The notes: a model not told the origin generated them from the sequence alone. A stretch of DNA of 64,000 nt from Affinirhizobium straminoryzae (GCF_007004135.1 NZ_VJMG01000021.1:62001-126000), one strand, 5' to 3'; positions 1 through 9,468 are shown, counted from the stretch's first letter. Numbers and translations: made by a program.

Positions 1-2
1 AG

Positions 3-1112
3 CTGCCCGCAGGACCGAAGCCCACCAAGGTCATCGTGTCGGAAGCGGGCGCGTCCGTCTATTCCGCCTCCGAACTGGCGGCGGCGGAATTCCCGAATCT
101 CGATGTCTCGCTGCGCGGCGCCGTCTCCATCGCGCGCCGCCTGCAGGACCCGCTGGCGGAACTCGTCAAGATCGAGCCGAAATCCATCGGCGTTGGCCAG
201 TACCAGCACGATGTCGATCAGGGCAAACTGTCCCGCTCGCTGGATGCGGTGGTGGAAGATGCGGTGAACGCGGTCGGCGTCGATCTCAACACCGCCTCCT
301 CGCCGCTTCTGGCGCGCGTTGCCGGCCTCAGCCGCTCGATTGCCGATGCCATCGTCATTCACCGCGACCAGAACGGCCCGTTCGAAAGCCGGAAAGAGCT
401 GCTCAAGGTGTCCCGCCTCGGCGCCCGCACCTTCGAACAGTGCGCCGGTTTCCTGCGTATTCCGAACGGCAAGGAGCCGCTCGATGCCTCGGCCGTCCAC
501 CCGGAAGCCTATGGCGTGGCGAAGAAGATCGTGGCTGCCTGCGGCCGCGACCTGCGTTCCCTGATGGGCGACAGCGCCGCGCTGAAGAAGCTCGATCCGC
601 GTCAGTTCGTTGATGAGCAGTTCGGCCTGCCGACGGTGAAGGATATTCTTTCCGAACTCGAAAAGCCGGGCCGCGACCCGCGCCCCAGCTTCAAGACGGC
701 CACCTTTGCGGAGGGCGTCAACGAGATCGAGGATCTGAAGCCCGGCATGCTTTTGGAAGGCACAGTGACAAACGTCGCAGCCTTCGGCGCCTTCGTCGAT
801 ATCGGCGTGCATCAGGATGGGCTTGTCCACGTCTCCCAGCTTGCCGACCGCTTCGTCAAGGACCCGCATGAGGTGGTCAAGGCCGGCGATGTGGTGAAGG
901 TGCGCGTGGTCGAGGTGGATGTAAAGCGCAAGCGCATCGGGCTCACCATGCGCAAGGATGGCGGCGAGGCCGCGCCCGCGTCGATGCGCGAAAACCGGGC
1001 CCCGGGCGGCGGCAATCCCATGCGTCATGCGCAGGCAAAACCGCAAAAGAGCGAGGGCAGCCAGCTCGGCGGGCTCGGCGCGGCTCTGGCCGAGGCCATG
1101 AAGAAGCGCTGA
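3..1112 (+). CDS. tex: Tex family RNA-binding transcription accessory protein, 3' part
   Basis: The reading frame is already open at the left edge, so only the C-terminal ~370 residues of a roughly 770-residue protein are present. It carries the Tex signature [12 protein letters not shown] near the start, then a helix-hairpin-helix region ([28 protein letters not shown]), and an S1 RNA-binding domain from about 736 to 955 ([27 protein letters not shown]). The tail is Gly/Ala rich. Tex is a cytoplasmic nucleic-acid-binding protein linked to transcription fidelity. A GTG near position 36 is an internal codon and not the start. A strong terminator follows. Confidence 0.95.
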   Translation: MPAGPKPTKVIVSEAGASVYSASELAAAEFPNLDVSLRGAVSIARRLQDPLAELVKIEPKSIGVGQYQHDVDQGKLSRSLDAVVEDAVNAVGVDLNTASSPLLARVAGLSRSIADAIVIHRDQNGPFESRKELLKVSRLGARTFEQCAGFLRIPNGKEPLDASAVHPEAYGVAKKIVAACGRDLRSLMGDSAALKKLDPRQFVDEQFGLPTVKDILSELEKPGRDPRPSFKTATFAEGVNEIEDLKPGMLLEGTVTNVAAFGAFVDIGVHQDGLVHVSQLADRFVKDPHEVVKAGDVVKVRVVEVDVKRKRIGLTMRKDGGEAAPASMRENRAPGGGNPMRHAQAKPQKSEGSQLGGLGAALAEAMKKR

Positions 1113-1140
1113 TCAATCCGGCCTCGTCACGGGAGAGGGA

Positions 1141-1170
1141 GGCTGCCGGCGTCGGTTCGGCAGCCTTTTT
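1141..1170 (+). terminator. Rho-independent terminator after tex
   Basis: Perfect 8-bp inverted repeat GGCTGCCG (1141-1148) / CGGCAGCC (1158-1165) with a 9-nt loop, followed directly by TTTTT. It sits 28 bases after the tex stop codon. Confidence 0.9.
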
Positions 1171-1267
1171 CAACGCGGCCATTCCGTGGCAAAATTGTGC
1201 TTGTCTCCTGCGCGCAAGGGACTAGTTTCTTCCGGAATAGTAAGGGTGCCTTAGTATCTCGGAGGTA

Positions 1268-2545
1268 ATGATGGCCTCATCCTTGCGTCTTCTGGTGGCA
1301 AAAATCATCAAGATCGGAACGCTCACCGTCCGGGGACCGGCGGGCGAGCAACGGTTCGGAGGCGGAGGAGGGCGCAGCGTCACGCTGCGCTTCACCGATG
1401 ATGCGGCCGAGGCGGAACTGGCCGCCGATCCAGCCCTGAAGCTCGGCGAGCTTTACATGGATGGCCGCCTGATCGTCGAAGAGGGCGACATCTACGATTT
1501 CCTGGCGCTTGTGAAGGAAAACACGCTGAGCGAAGGGCTGACCTTCGGCATGCTGTGGCGGGGGCTCGCGCGCATCGCCGTCTCGCTGTTCCGCAACCGG
1601 GTTCCCATCAACCACAATCGCCGCAACGTCGCCCATCACTATGATCTGGACGAGCACCTGTTCGCGCTCTTTCTCGATCCGGACTGGCAGTATTCCTGCG
1701 CCTATTTCCATCCGCCGGGCATCTCGCTCGAAGAGGCGCAGCTTGCCAAGAAGCGCCATATTGCCGCGAAACTGCTGCTTCGGCCCAGCCAGCGGGTGCT
1801 GGAAATCGGCTCTGGCTGGGGCGGCATGGCGATGTATCTGTCCGAGGCCGCCGGCGTCGATGTCACCGGTATCACGCTCAGTCAGGAGCAGCTGAAGATT
1901 TCGAGAGAGCGGGCGCAACAGCGCAATCTCGCCGAAAAGGTGCGCTTCCAGCTGCAGGATTATCGCACCTACCGGCCGGCGGAGCGTTTCGACCGCATCG
2001 TCTCGGTCGGCATGTTCGAGCATGTCGGGCGCACCAATTATCGCAACTTCTTCCGCAAGGTGAACCAGTTTCTGGCCGATGACGGGGTGATGGTGCTGCA
2101 CTCGATCGGCCAGCCGAGCGTCAGCTACGTCACCAATCCCTTCATCGAGAAATATATCTTCCCCGGCGGCTACATTCCGGCCCTGTCGGAAGTGTTGCCG
2201 CACATCGAGCGCGCCGGCCTCCTGATCTCCGACATCGAGATCCTGCCGATGCATTATGCGCATACGCTGCACCACTGGCGGCAGCGGTTTCTGGCGCGCA
2301 AGGCGGATGCCGTAGCGCTTTATGATGAACGCTTCTTCCGCATGTGGGATTTCTATCTGGCGGGCTCCGAAATGGCCTTTACGCACGAGAATTTCTTCAT
2401 TTTCCAGATCCAGCTGAAGAAATCGCGTGATGCCGTGCCGCATCAGCGTGATTATATTGCAATGCGAGAGGAAGAGCTGAAGAAGTTTGAGGCGAAAAGG
2501 CGCGCGCTGGAGCCTGTAGAGCTTATGCAGGGCTTAACAGTGTAG
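1268..2545 (+). CDS. cfa: Cyclopropane-fatty-acyl-phospholipid synthase family protein
   Basis: A 425-residue enzyme that transfers a methylene group from S-adenosylmethionine to unsaturated acyl chains of membrane phospholipids. The SAM-binding motif VLEIGSGWGG lies near residue 178, followed by GITLSQEQ; these and the CFA signatures YSCAYF and MFEHVG mark the Mycolic_acid_cyclopropane/CFA methyltransferase fold. The ~110-residue N-terminal region matches the lipid-binding part of CFA synthases. The start at 1268 is supported by GGAGGT two bases upstream, with a second ATG immediately after as an alternative. It stands alone between the tex terminator and the next gene. Rhizobia often carry several cfa paralogues, so the exact substrate is not known. 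Confidence 0.92.
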   Translation: MMASSLRLLVAKIIKIGTLTVRGPAGEQRFGGGGGRSVTLRFTDDAAEAELAADPALKLGELYMDGRLIVEEGDIYDFLALVKENTLSEGLTFGMLWRGLARIAVSLFRNRVPINHNRRNVAHHYDLDEHLFALFLDPDWQYSCAYFHPPGISLEEAQLAKKRHIAAKLLLRPSQRVLEIGSGWGGMAMYLSEAAGVDVTGITLSQEQLKISRERAQQRNLAEKVRFQLQDYRTYRPAERFDRIVSVGMFEHVGRTNYRNFFRKVNQFLADDGVMVLHSIGQPSVSYVTNPFIEKYIFPGGYIPALSEVLPHIERAGLLISDIEILPMHYAHTLHHWRQRFLARKADAVALYDERFFRMWDFYLAGSEMAFTHENFFIFQIQLKKSRDAVPHQRDYIAMREEELKKFEAKRRALEPVELMQGLTV

Positions 2546-2626
2546 TTAACATTTCGGTAACGCGATCGAGTCTACTGTCCGGAATTGACTCATCCCGGTC
2601 AGTGTCTTGCGTTTCCGGAGTTTTTC

Positions 2627-3436
2627 ATGTTCTTTTCCCGCGCGGCTTTCGTCGCTGTTTTTGCTTCTGTTTCCATGGCGGTGCCGGCGCGGGCCCAGGA
2701 GGGCCACTGGTGGAAGGACTGGTATCTGACGCTGGGCGGCATGGGGTTCCAGGCGCCAAAATATCAGGGCGACGACCGGAGGGGCCTCAGTTTCTCACCC
2801 GTGGTGGCGCTCGGGCGCGGCGAACGCCCGGCCTTCGTGTCGCGCAATGACAGTCCCTCGATGATGCTGCTCGGCGCCGGCGGTTTCCATGCGGGCGTCG
2901 TCGGGCGCTTCGTGCCCTCGCGGCGTGAAAGCCGCAGCGAGGATCTGCAGGGTCTCGGCTCGGTCAAGTGGGGGCTGGAAGCCGGTGGTTTTGCCGAGCT
3001 TTATCCGGTGGAGGGCGTCCGCGTGCGCGGCGAGGTGCGCCAGGGTATCCGCGCCCATGACGGCGTGGTGGCGGATCTGGCGCTCGACGGCTATTCGGAT
3101 CTGGTGCCCGGCCTGCAGGTTTCCGGCGGTCCGCGGATCACCTTGGCGAGCAAGGGTTACCAGAAGACCTATTTCGGCGTCAGCGATGCCCAGTCGCTGG
3201 CCTCGGGCCTTGCGCCCGATGATCCGCAGGGCGGTCTGCATGCCATGGGGGTTGGCGCGGCCATATCGTGGAAAAGCACCGACCGGCTGACCATCGGTTC
3301 CTTTGCCGAATACCGGCGCCTGATGGGCGACGCGGCCGACAGCAGTCTGGTGCAGGAGCGTGGCTCGCGCAACCAGATCATGGTCGGCGTCTCCGCCACC
3401 TACACCTTCGGTTATGTGCCGGGGGCGGCCCCGTAA
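2627..3436 (+). CDS. MipA/OmpV family outer membrane protein
   Basis: A 269-residue exported protein. The ATG at 2627, with CGGAG 6 nt upstream, begins a clear signal peptide ending at PARAQ. The body has the beta-rich pattern of MipA/OmpV proteins: an early YLTLGGMGFQAPKYQGDD, repeated amphipathic strands, and a final strand ending GVSATYTFGY, as expected for a C-terminal beta-barrel strand. Family members are outer-membrane proteins connected with murein hydrolase scaffolding or stress responses; the specific role here is unknown. An in-frame TTG at 2585 could extend the protein but would bury the signal peptide, so it was rejected. Confidence 0.85.
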   Translation: MFFSRAAFVAVFASVSMAVPARAQEGHWWKDWYLTLGGMGFQAPKYQGDDRRGLSFSPVVALGRGERPAFVSRNDSPSMMLLGAGGFHAGVVGRFVPSRRESRSEDLQGLGSVKWGLEAGGFAELYPVEGVRVRGEVRQGIRAHDGVVADLALDGYSDLVPGLQVSGGPRITLASKGYQKTYFGVSDAQSLASGLAPDDPQGGLHAMGVGAAISWKSTDRLTIGSFAEYRRLMGDAADSSLVQERGSRNQIMVGVSATYTFGYVPGAAP

Positions 3437-3743
3437 GGACCCGCCTGTCGGTTGCGGACCGTCCCGGACGTGGCGCTGATAAATGAAAGGGACGAAACCG
3501 CTCCCTGTTTTCTCGCCATAGAGCGGACGACAGCCTTTGCCCGCTTTCGCTGGACGTGCTCTGGCAGCACGACATAATCCGATCGTCGACATCTGTCATG
3601 GCTCATCGGAACGGGGGGAGGGGCATGACCTGCCATCACCTTCCGAAGGGCCGTGTGGCAAGGCCCAGCGCGGGCCGCCACTGGCGCCTGCTTGGTGCTT
3701 GCGACCGATTGCTTTTGACATCAAACCGCTTAGAACTTCGCCC
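3437..3743. other. Intergenic region without a recognised gene
   Basis: 307 bases between the MipA-like gene and ubiA. Open frames here are short and lack ribosome binding sites or family resemblance. No convincing terminator or perfect inverted repeat was seen. The region presumably holds the ubiA promoter. Confidence 0.5.
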
Positions 3744-4706
3744 ATGAGCACATCGCACGATTTTCCGGGCCGCGTGGCCGACGCACCTTCCGACAACTTC
3801 GTCTACCGCGCCCTGCCGCGCGCGCTGTGGCCCTATGCACAGCTGGCGCGCTGGGACCGGCCGATCGGCTGGCAATTGCTGATGTGGCCGTGCTTCTGGT
3901 CCTCGGCGCTGGCGGCCAATGCCGATATGGGGCCGGATGGGGTCTTTTCGCTCAAGGTGAAGCTGTTTCACCTGTTCCTGTTCTTCCTCGGCGCGGTCGC
4001 CATGCGCGGCGCCGGCTGCACCTATAATGATATCGTCGATCACCGCATCGACATGGAAGTGGCGCGCACCCGATCGAGGCCGCTGCCCTCCGGCCGGGTC
4101 ACGCGGCTGCAGGCGAAAATCTTCATGGTGCTGCAGGCGCTGGTCGGGCTTTTTGTGCTGCTGCAGTTCAACGGCTTCACCATCGGGCTTGGTCTTGCCT
4201 CGCTGCTCGTGGTCGCGATCTATCCCTTTGCCAAGCGCTTTACCGACTGGCCGCAGTTTTTTCTCGGTCTTGCCTTTTCCTGGGGGGCGCTGATGGGCTG
4301 GGCGGGCGTGTTCGGCAGCCTTTCCTTCGCACCGGTCTGGCTCTATGCCGCTGCGATCGCCTGGACCATCGGCTATGACACGATCTATGCGATGCAGGAC
4401 CGCGAAGATGATGCGCTCGTCGGCGTGCGCTCTACCGCGCTTTTGTTCGGAGAGCATGCCAAGGCCTGGCTATCCGGCCTCTACGCGCTGACAGTGCTGT
4501 TCCTGCTGTTTGCCTTCATTGCCGGCCATGTTGCCTTCCTTGGCTATGTCGGCCTTCTCATCGTGGCGCTGATGCTCGCCTGGCAGGTACTGATCCTCGA
4601 TATCGACAATCCGGACCAGTGTCTGAAGCTCTTCAAGTTCAATCACCCGGTTGGCGCGATGATCTTCCTTGTCCTCGTCGTGTCGCTCGTCACCCACAGC
4701 CGCTGA
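3744..4706 (+). CDS. ubiA: 4-hydroxybenzoate polyprenyltransferase
   Basis: A 320-residue integral membrane prenyltransferase that attaches the polyprenyl tail to 4-hydroxybenzoate in ubiquinone synthesis. The first Asp-rich motif is seen as NDIVDHRID followed by RTRSRPLPSG; the second is YDTIYAMQDREDD. About eight to nine hydrophobic segments follow. The early WDRPIGWQLL segment is typical of UbiA in alphaproteobacteria. The ATG at 3744 (MSTSHDF) was chosen over an upstream in-frame codon at 3537 because the extra residues look non-coding. A strong inverted repeat follows the gene. Confidence 0.93.
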   Translation: MSTSHDFPGRVADAPSDNFVYRALPRALWPYAQLARWDRPIGWQLLMWPCFWSSALAANADMGPDGVFSLKVKLFHLFLFFLGAVAMRGAGCTYNDIVDHRIDMEVARTRSRPLPSGRVTRLQAKIFMVLQALVGLFVLLQFNGFTIGLGLASLLVVAIYPFAKRFTDWPQFFLGLAFSWGALMGWAGVFGSLSFAPVWLYAAAIAWTIGYDTIYAMQDREDDALVGVRSTALLFGEHAKAWLSGLYALTVLFLLFAFIAGHVAFLGYVGLLIVALMLAWQVLILDIDNPDQCLKLFKFNHPVGAMIFLVLVVSLVTHSR

Positions 4707-4726
4707 CGGCCCCCCGTCTGAAACGC

Positions 4727-4757
4727 AAGAAGCCCGGGCAGGGATGCCGGGCTTCTT
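4727..4757. terminator. Bidirectional stem-loop terminator between convergent genes
   Basis: Perfect 11-bp inverted repeat AAGAAGCCCGG (4727-4737) / CCGGGCTTCTT (4747-4757). It lies between ubiA (plus strand) and the DUF6101 gene (minus strand). The ends are A/T on both sides, so it can serve either direction. Confidence 0.8.
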
Positions 4758-4819
4758 GGAATGGAGGTCGGTTCCCTTGGGGAGCCTCTCGGATGCGTGG
4801 CCAGTCGGCGGCCGGAGGA

Positions 4820-5386
4820 TCAGCGACGCGCGATGATCTCCTTGCCTTCGATGCGCATCGCAACACCCAGGCTGCCGGTGGATCGGCGAACCAGGAAGCG
4901 CGGGCGGCGGGCTGCGAAATAGGAGTGGCGGCGGCGCGGCTTGGTGTCCTGCATGCGCACATCGCCGAGATGGTTTTCCAGCGGACGGGCAACGCCATCG
5001 GCTTCCACCATCAGCATGGGAATGTTGAAGGCATCGGACCAGCTGCGCCAGTCGGCTGCGATGTCGCACAGGTCGTGCGCCACCAGCAGCGGGATGCACA
5101 GGTCAGGATCGTCATGGTGCAGTTCGAGCGTCACGGTGACGTCGCCATTGCCATGGTCGATGGCGCGCGCCGCGACGCCCTTGAAGGCGCGGGCCGGAAG
5201 GGCAAAGGACAGCGGCAGGCCGCTGCCGGGGAGGATCTTGCGCAGGACTGCGCCCCGTTCGTCGATGGTGATGGTGACATCGCCGGCGGCGTCATGCAGC
5301 CCGTACGTGATCTGCTGGGGGAAACGCGTCGGGTCCAGTCGAAGCGTTGCACCTGCCCAAGAGGGTTTCAGAACCGTATTTGTCAT
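4820..5386 (-). CDS. DUF6101 family protein
   Basis: A 188-residue protein of unknown function, of a type seen almost only in Rhizobiales (assignment to DUF6101 is from memory). It has no signal peptide or membrane segment. Features visible are a beta-rich first half (TLRLDPTRFPQQITY, GDVTITIDERGAVLRKIL) and a basic C-terminal third with TKPRRRHSYFAARRPRFLVRR. The second half of the name-giving family is conserved around DDPDLCIPLLVAHDL. It is transcribed divergently from the DUF1217 gene and ends convergent with ubiA. No function is assigned. Confidence 0.7.
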   Translation of the reverse strand: MTNTVLKPSWAGATLRLDPTRFPQQITYGLHDAAGDVTITIDERGAVLRKILPGSGLPLSFALPARAFKGVAARAIDHGNGDVTVTLELHHDDPDLCIPLLVAHDLCDIAADWRSWSDAFNIPMLMVEADGVARPLENHLGDVRMQDTKPRRRHSYFAARRPRFLVRRSTGSLGVAMRIEGKEIIARR

Positions 5387-5724
5387 CTCGAATGCTACCC
5401 TTGTTTTACCTGAGAGCCGTTTTCGATCTCTCGCGGGACTTTTGTCCTCTGATGGGCTGGAGCATAGGCGACCCCTTTCCAGAACCGCTTAAAAATTGCG
5501 GTTAAGAAATTCCTGCCTCCCCTGATGGTTAGCAAAGGTGAATCCGTCAGGGTTTCCTGAAGATGAACAAGGCTCGTTCTGGCCGGTCTCAGAACAGGTT
5601 TTCACCCCGCGACAGGCCCGCGCAAGCCCCGCGTGCCAAGCCCGGACAGCAATTCTTTAAGTTTCGTTGACGTATGCTGCGCACGGGTAAACACACGCGG
5701 CAGGAGAACGAGAGGCTTCGCGAC
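5387..5724. other. Divergent promoter region, DUF6101 / DUF1217
   Basis: 338 bases between two divergently read genes. It holds a 6-bp hairpin AACCGC (5483-5488) / GCGGTT (5498-5503) flanking an A/T-rich loop, an A/T-rich stretch suited to promoters, and a short basic open frame at 5563-5670 listed separately. No other repeat was seen. Confidence 0.5.
5563..5670 (+). CDS. Possible 35-residue basic peptide
   Basis: An ATG-initiated frame of 36 codons starting MNKARSGRSQNRF and ending QQFFKFR, with 10 Arg/Lys in 35 residues. It ends 54 bases before the DUF1217 start. The ribosome binding site is weak (TGAAG directly upstream), and I recognise no family. It may be a leader peptide of the DUF1217 transcript or chance. 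Confidence 0.2.
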   Translation: MNKARSGRSQNRFSPRDRPAQAPRAKPGQQFFKFR

Positions 5725-8028
5725 ATGGTATCCACCTATCTCAGCTATGACCTCGTCAGTCGGGATCTGCAGGCCAGCCTCAAGCGCGTTTCCAAGCAGA
5801 CCGACGTCAGCCGGGAGGCCGATTATTACAAGGCCAACATCGCGAAGGTTACCAGCGTCGATGATTTCCTGAACAACACCCGTCTCTATAACTACGCGAT
5901 GAAGGCCTACGGCCTCAGCGACATGGCCTATGCAAAGGCCTTCATGCGCAAGGTGCTGGAGAGCGACCTCTCCGACACCAACAGCTTCGCCAACAAGCTG
6001 ACCGACAGCCGCTACCGCGATTTCGCCCGCGCCTTCAACTTTTCCAGCGACGAGAAGACCGCGCAGTCCTCGACCCAGATCGACGCCATGCTCGGTCTCT
6101 ACAATTCCACGATGGTGAGCGAGGGGGATGCCGTCACCACCGAGACGAACTATTTCAACGCGATGATGGGCGAGATCGGCAATGTCGATGATCTCCTCAA
6201 CAATGACCGTCTGCGCAGCTATCTCTTCACGTCCTACGGCATTTCGGAGAACTACTATTCCCGCACGCTGCTGCGCGGCGTGCTGTCCAGCGACACCAGC
6301 GATCCCGCAAGCTACATCAACCAGACACTCGGGCCGCAGCGCACCACCCTCAACACGCAGCTGACCGATGCCCAGACGCGGCTCGACGCGACGACCGATG
6401 CGACCGCGCGCGCCAAGATCGAGACGGAAATCACCGGCTACGAGGCGAAGCTCGCGACCCTGCAGAACTATTTCGACATGGCCGACGCCTTCCAGTTCAA
6501 GGCGGATGGCACCGTGCCCGCCGGCGGAGCGCAGACGAGCGCGCAGAAGGCGACCATCAACGACCTCTATCTCAGCAAGCAGGAGCGTGTTTCCACCGCC
6601 ACCGCGCTGAACGATGCCAATTACTTCAAGCAGAAGATGGCAACGGTCGACAATGTGACGGATATCATCGGCGATACCCGCCTCTACAAGTTCATCAAGA
6701 CGGCCTATGGCCTGACCGGCATCACGGTGGTCACCTCCACCATCGAGCAGATCCTGACCAGCGATCTCACGGATCCGAACAGCTATGCCAACCGGTTCGG
6801 CAAGAGCAATCCGGCCTATCTGCAACTGGCGAAGGACTTCAACTTCAAGACGGACGGCACGGTGACCGCCGGATCCGCGCAGACCACGACGCAGCAGGAT
6901 TCCACCGTCAATCGCTACTACAGCACCTATAACGATGCCCAGGATGCTGCGGACGAGAAGGCGGCGACCGCCTATCAGAAGGCGATCGGCAACATCAAGA
7001 CCGTGTCGGATTTCATGAACAACAAGGATGTCTACACCTTCGCCCTGAAGGCCGTCGGCATCGATCCCTCGGAAGTCTCGGTCAACACCATGAAGCGGGC
7101 GCTGACCAGTGATCTCAACGATTCCAAGAGCTACATCTACACCCTGAAGGATGACCGCTTCGTCCAGCTTGCCAAGTCGTTCAACTTCGACACCAAGGGC
7201 AATGTCAAGGCGCCGCTGACGGCCCAGCCACAGGGCACGATCACGTCGATCGGCTCCGAATACACGATCAAGATGACCCGCTTCCTGACCGATACGGCCA
7301 AGGACAAGGCGAAGACCGATGCCGCCGCCGAGGTGAAGTATTACTCCACCAAGATGATGACCATGCAGTCGCCCTCGGAATTCATCAATGACAGCCGGCT
7401 GGTGAAGGTGCTGCTGACGGCCTATGACATCGATCCGTCGAGCGTCAGCAAGGATTTCCTCAAGCAGGTCTTCTCGTCCGACCTCAACGATCCCAAGAGC
7501 TTCGTCAACACGCAGAAGAACACGGCCTGGGCGGAAATCCTCGGCACCTTCAACTTCGACACCAAGGGCAAGCTGGCGGAGCGCCCCGCAACCGGTATCC
7601 AGAGCCAGGGCAAGGTGCTGGAAACGGAGCACAAATATACCCGCCAGACGCTCGAGGAGGAGCAGGGCGAAAGCAACAACGGCGTGCGCCTGGCGCTCTA
7701 TTTCGAACGCATGTCGCATTCGATCACAAGCGCCTACGACATCCTCGGCGATACCGCGCTGCTGGAGTTCTTCCGCGTGACCTACCAGCTGCCGGAAAAT
7801 TTCAGCAATCTCGACGTCGACAAGCAGGCTGCCCTCGTCAAGAAATACATGAAGCTTGAAGACCTGAAGGACCCTTCCAAGGTGGCCAAGATGGTGAACA
7901 AGTTCACCGTCATGTATGACGTCCAGAATTCCGACGCCAGCTCGTCGGCGCTTTCCATTCTCACCGGCAACGGCAACACCGTCGGCATCAGTGCCGACCT
8001 GCTCTACTCGCTCTCGCAGAACCGCTGA
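5725..8028 (+). CDS. DUF1217 protein with six tandem modules
   Basis: A 767-residue protein. Six diverged copies of one module start near 5820, 6150, 6617, 6970, 7338 and 7700. Each opens with a Tyr-rich helix (YYKANIAK, NYFNAMMG, NYFKQKMA, YQKAIGN, YYSTKMMT, YFERMSH), then a D-(F/I/L)-(L/M/I)-x-(D/N)-x-(R/K)-L segment, an AYG-like turn and, in the first five, an SDLxDxxS motif. DUF1217 is a rhizobial family often encoded near flagellar genes and suggested to be flagellum-associated; no flagellar gene is nearby. There is no signal peptide. Copies 1, 4 and 5 end in FNF-type blocks. The ATG at 5725 has GAGAGG 9 nt upstream; an earlier GTG-free start at 5674 is less likely. The long antisense frame is a shadow. 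Confidence 0.82.
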   Translation: MVSTYLSYDLVSRDLQASLKRVSKQTDVSREADYYKANIAKVTSVDDFLNNTRLYNYAMKAYGLSDMAYAKAFMRKVLESDLSDTNSFANKLTDSRYRDFARAFNFSSDEKTAQSSTQIDAMLGLYNSTMVSEGDAVTTETNYFNAMMGEIGNVDDLLNNDRLRSYLFTSYGISENYYSRTLLRGVLSSDTSDPASYINQTLGPQRTTLNTQLTDAQTRLDATTDATARAKIETEITGYEAKLATLQNYFDMADAFQFKADGTVPAGGAQTSAQKATINDLYLSKQERVSTATALNDANYFKQKMATVDNVTDIIGDTRLYKFIKTAYGLTGITVVTSTIEQILTSDLTDPNSYANRFGKSNPAYLQLAKDFNFKTDGTVTAGSAQTTTQQDSTVNRYYSTYNDAQDAADEKAATAYQKAIGNIKTVSDFMNNKDVYTFALKAVGIDPSEVSVNTMKRALTSDLNDSKSYIYTLKDDRFVQLAKSFNFDTKGNVKAPLTAQPQGTITSIGSEYTIKMTRFLTDTAKDKAKTDAAAEVKYYSTKMMTMQSPSEFINDSRLVKVLLTAYDIDPSSVSKDFLKQVFSSDLNDPKSFVNTQKNTAWAEILGTFNFDTKGKLAERPATGIQSQGKVLETEHKYTRQTLEEEQGESNNGVRLALYFERMSHSITSAYDILGDTALLEFFRVTYQLPENFSNLDVDKQAALVKKYMKLEDLKDPSKVAKMVNKFTVMYDVQNSDASSSALSILTGNGNTVGISADLLYSLSQNR

Positions 8029-8037
8029 TCGAAGCCC

Positions 8038-9468
8038 TCAACTGCTGATCACCTTGCCGGGGTTCATGATCCCGGCCGGGTCGAAGGCATGCTTGATGCG
8101 CCGCATCAGGTCGATCTCGATCTCCGGCCTGATCGCCGCCAGCTCGTCACGCTTCAGCTGGCCGATGCCGTGCTCGGCGGAAATCGACCCGCCGGCTTCC
8201 AGCACGATGGCGTGCACGATGGCATTCATCTCCCGCCAGCGGGCGAGGAAGGCCGTCTTGTCGGCACCGACAGGCTGGGAGATGTTGTAGTGGATGTTGC
8301 CGTCGCCGAGATGGCCGAAGGCGCAGATGCGCGCGCCGGGCATCGCCGCCAGTACGCCTTCTTCCGCCGCGGCCATGAAGGCCGGGATCTTCGAGACCGG
8401 TACCGAGACATCGTGCTTGATCGAGCCGCCTTCCGGCTTCTGCGCATCCGACATGCTTTCGCGCATGTGCCACAGGGCTTTCGCCTGGGCGACCGAGGCG
8501 GCGATCACCGCGTTTTCGACAAGGCCCGCCTCCAGCCCCTGTTCCAGAAGCGCATGCACCAGCCGTTCCGCCGTCTCGGCCGAATCGCTGGTGGAGATGT
8601 CGACCAGCACGTACCAGTCATGCACCGTCGGCAGCGGATCGCGCACGCCGGCAATGTGGCGGGTGGTGAACTCGATGCCGATGCGCGGCATCAGCTCGAA
8701 GCCGGTCAGCGCCGTGCCGCAGAGATTGGACGCCTTTTCGAACAGGGCAAGCGCGTGCTGAGGCGAAGCGAGCCCGACAAAGGCCACCTGATGGCCGACC
8801 GGCTGCGGGAAGAGCTTCAGCACGGCCGCCGTGATGACGCCGAGCGTGCCTTCCGCGCCGATGAAGAGATCACGCAGGTCATAGCCGGTATTGTCCTTCT
8901 TCAGGCGCCGCAGGCCGTTCCAGATCTCGCCGGTCGGCAGGACCACTTCCAGGCCGAGGCAGAGCTGGCGCATGTTGCCATAGGCGAGGACCGCCGTGCC
9001 GCCGGCATTGGTGGAAAGGTTTCCGCCGATGCGGCAGGAGCCTTCCGAGCCGAGCGACAGCGGAAACAGCCGGCCGACCGATTCCGCCGCCTTCTGCACA
9101 TCGGCCAGAATGCAGCCGCCTTCGGCGACCAGCAGGTTGGCAAGCGGATCGATGTCGCGGATGCGGTTCATCCGCTCCAGCGAGAGGATCAGCTGCGTGC
9201 CGTCGGCGCTCGGCGTCTGGCCGCCGACAAGGCCGGTATTGCCGGTCTGCGGTACGATTGCCGTGCCGGTCTCGCTTGCAAGTCTGAGGATGGCGGAGAC
9301 CTCTTGCGTCGAACCGGGCTTCAGCACCAGCGGCGACGCACCCTTGTAGAGCCCGCGATTTTCGACGAGGCGCGGGGCGATCTCCTGGGGGTCGCTGACC
9401 ACGTTTGCCGGGCCGACAAGGGCCGTGAAGCGGGAGATGATGTCGGAAGAGGGCAGGCGGGCATCCAT
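8038..9468 (-). CDS. FAD-binding oxidoreductase, D-2-hydroxyglutarate/D-lactate dehydrogenase type
   Basis: A 476-residue flavoprotein of the GlcD/D2HGDH family, which oxidises D-2-hydroxyacids to 2-oxoacids and passes electrons to a carrier. The PCMH FAD-binding domain shows PQTGNTGLVGGQ and GGNLSTNAGG with YGNMR; the C-terminal FAD-oxidase domain shows FGHLGDGNIHYN and SAEHGIGQLKRDEL, which hold the metal and substrate residues. The ATG at 9468 has AGGAGA 7 nt upstream. It is the last gene of a minus-strand run with the threonylcarbamoyl-AMP synthase gene (68-nt gap). The exact hydroxyacid cannot be told from sequence alone. Its stop lies 9 nt from the convergent DUF1217 stop. Confidence 0.88.
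   Translation of the reverse strand: MDARLPSSDIISRFTALVGPANVVSDPQEIAPRLVENRGLYKGASPLVLKPGSTQEVSAILRLASETGTAIVPQTGNTGLVGGQTPSADGTQLILSLERMNRIRDIDPLANLLVAEGGCILADVQKAAESVGRLFPLSLGSEGSCRIGGNLSTNAGGTAVLAYGNMRQLCLGLEVVLPTGEIWNGLRRLKKDNTGYDLRDLFIGAEGTLGVITAAVLKLFPQPVGHQVAFVGLASPQHALALFEKASNLCGTALTGFELMPRIGIEFTTRHIAGVRDPLPTVHDWYVLVDISTSDSAETAERLVHALLEQGLEAGLVENAVIAASVAQAKALWHMRESMSDAQKPEGGSIKHDVSVPVSKIPAFMAAAEEGVLAAMPGARICAFGHLGDGNIHYNISQPVGADKTAFLARWREMNAIVHAIVLEAGGSISAEHGIGQLKRDELAAIRPEIEIDLMRRIKHAFDPAGIMNPGKVISS

Noticed and set aside
5602-7719. 705-codon minus-strand open frame with repetitive Leu/Val/Gly sequence
   Set aside because: It mirrors the six modules of the DUF1217 gene on the opposite strand, which explains the repetition. 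The plus-strand gene has a ribosome binding site and family motifs.
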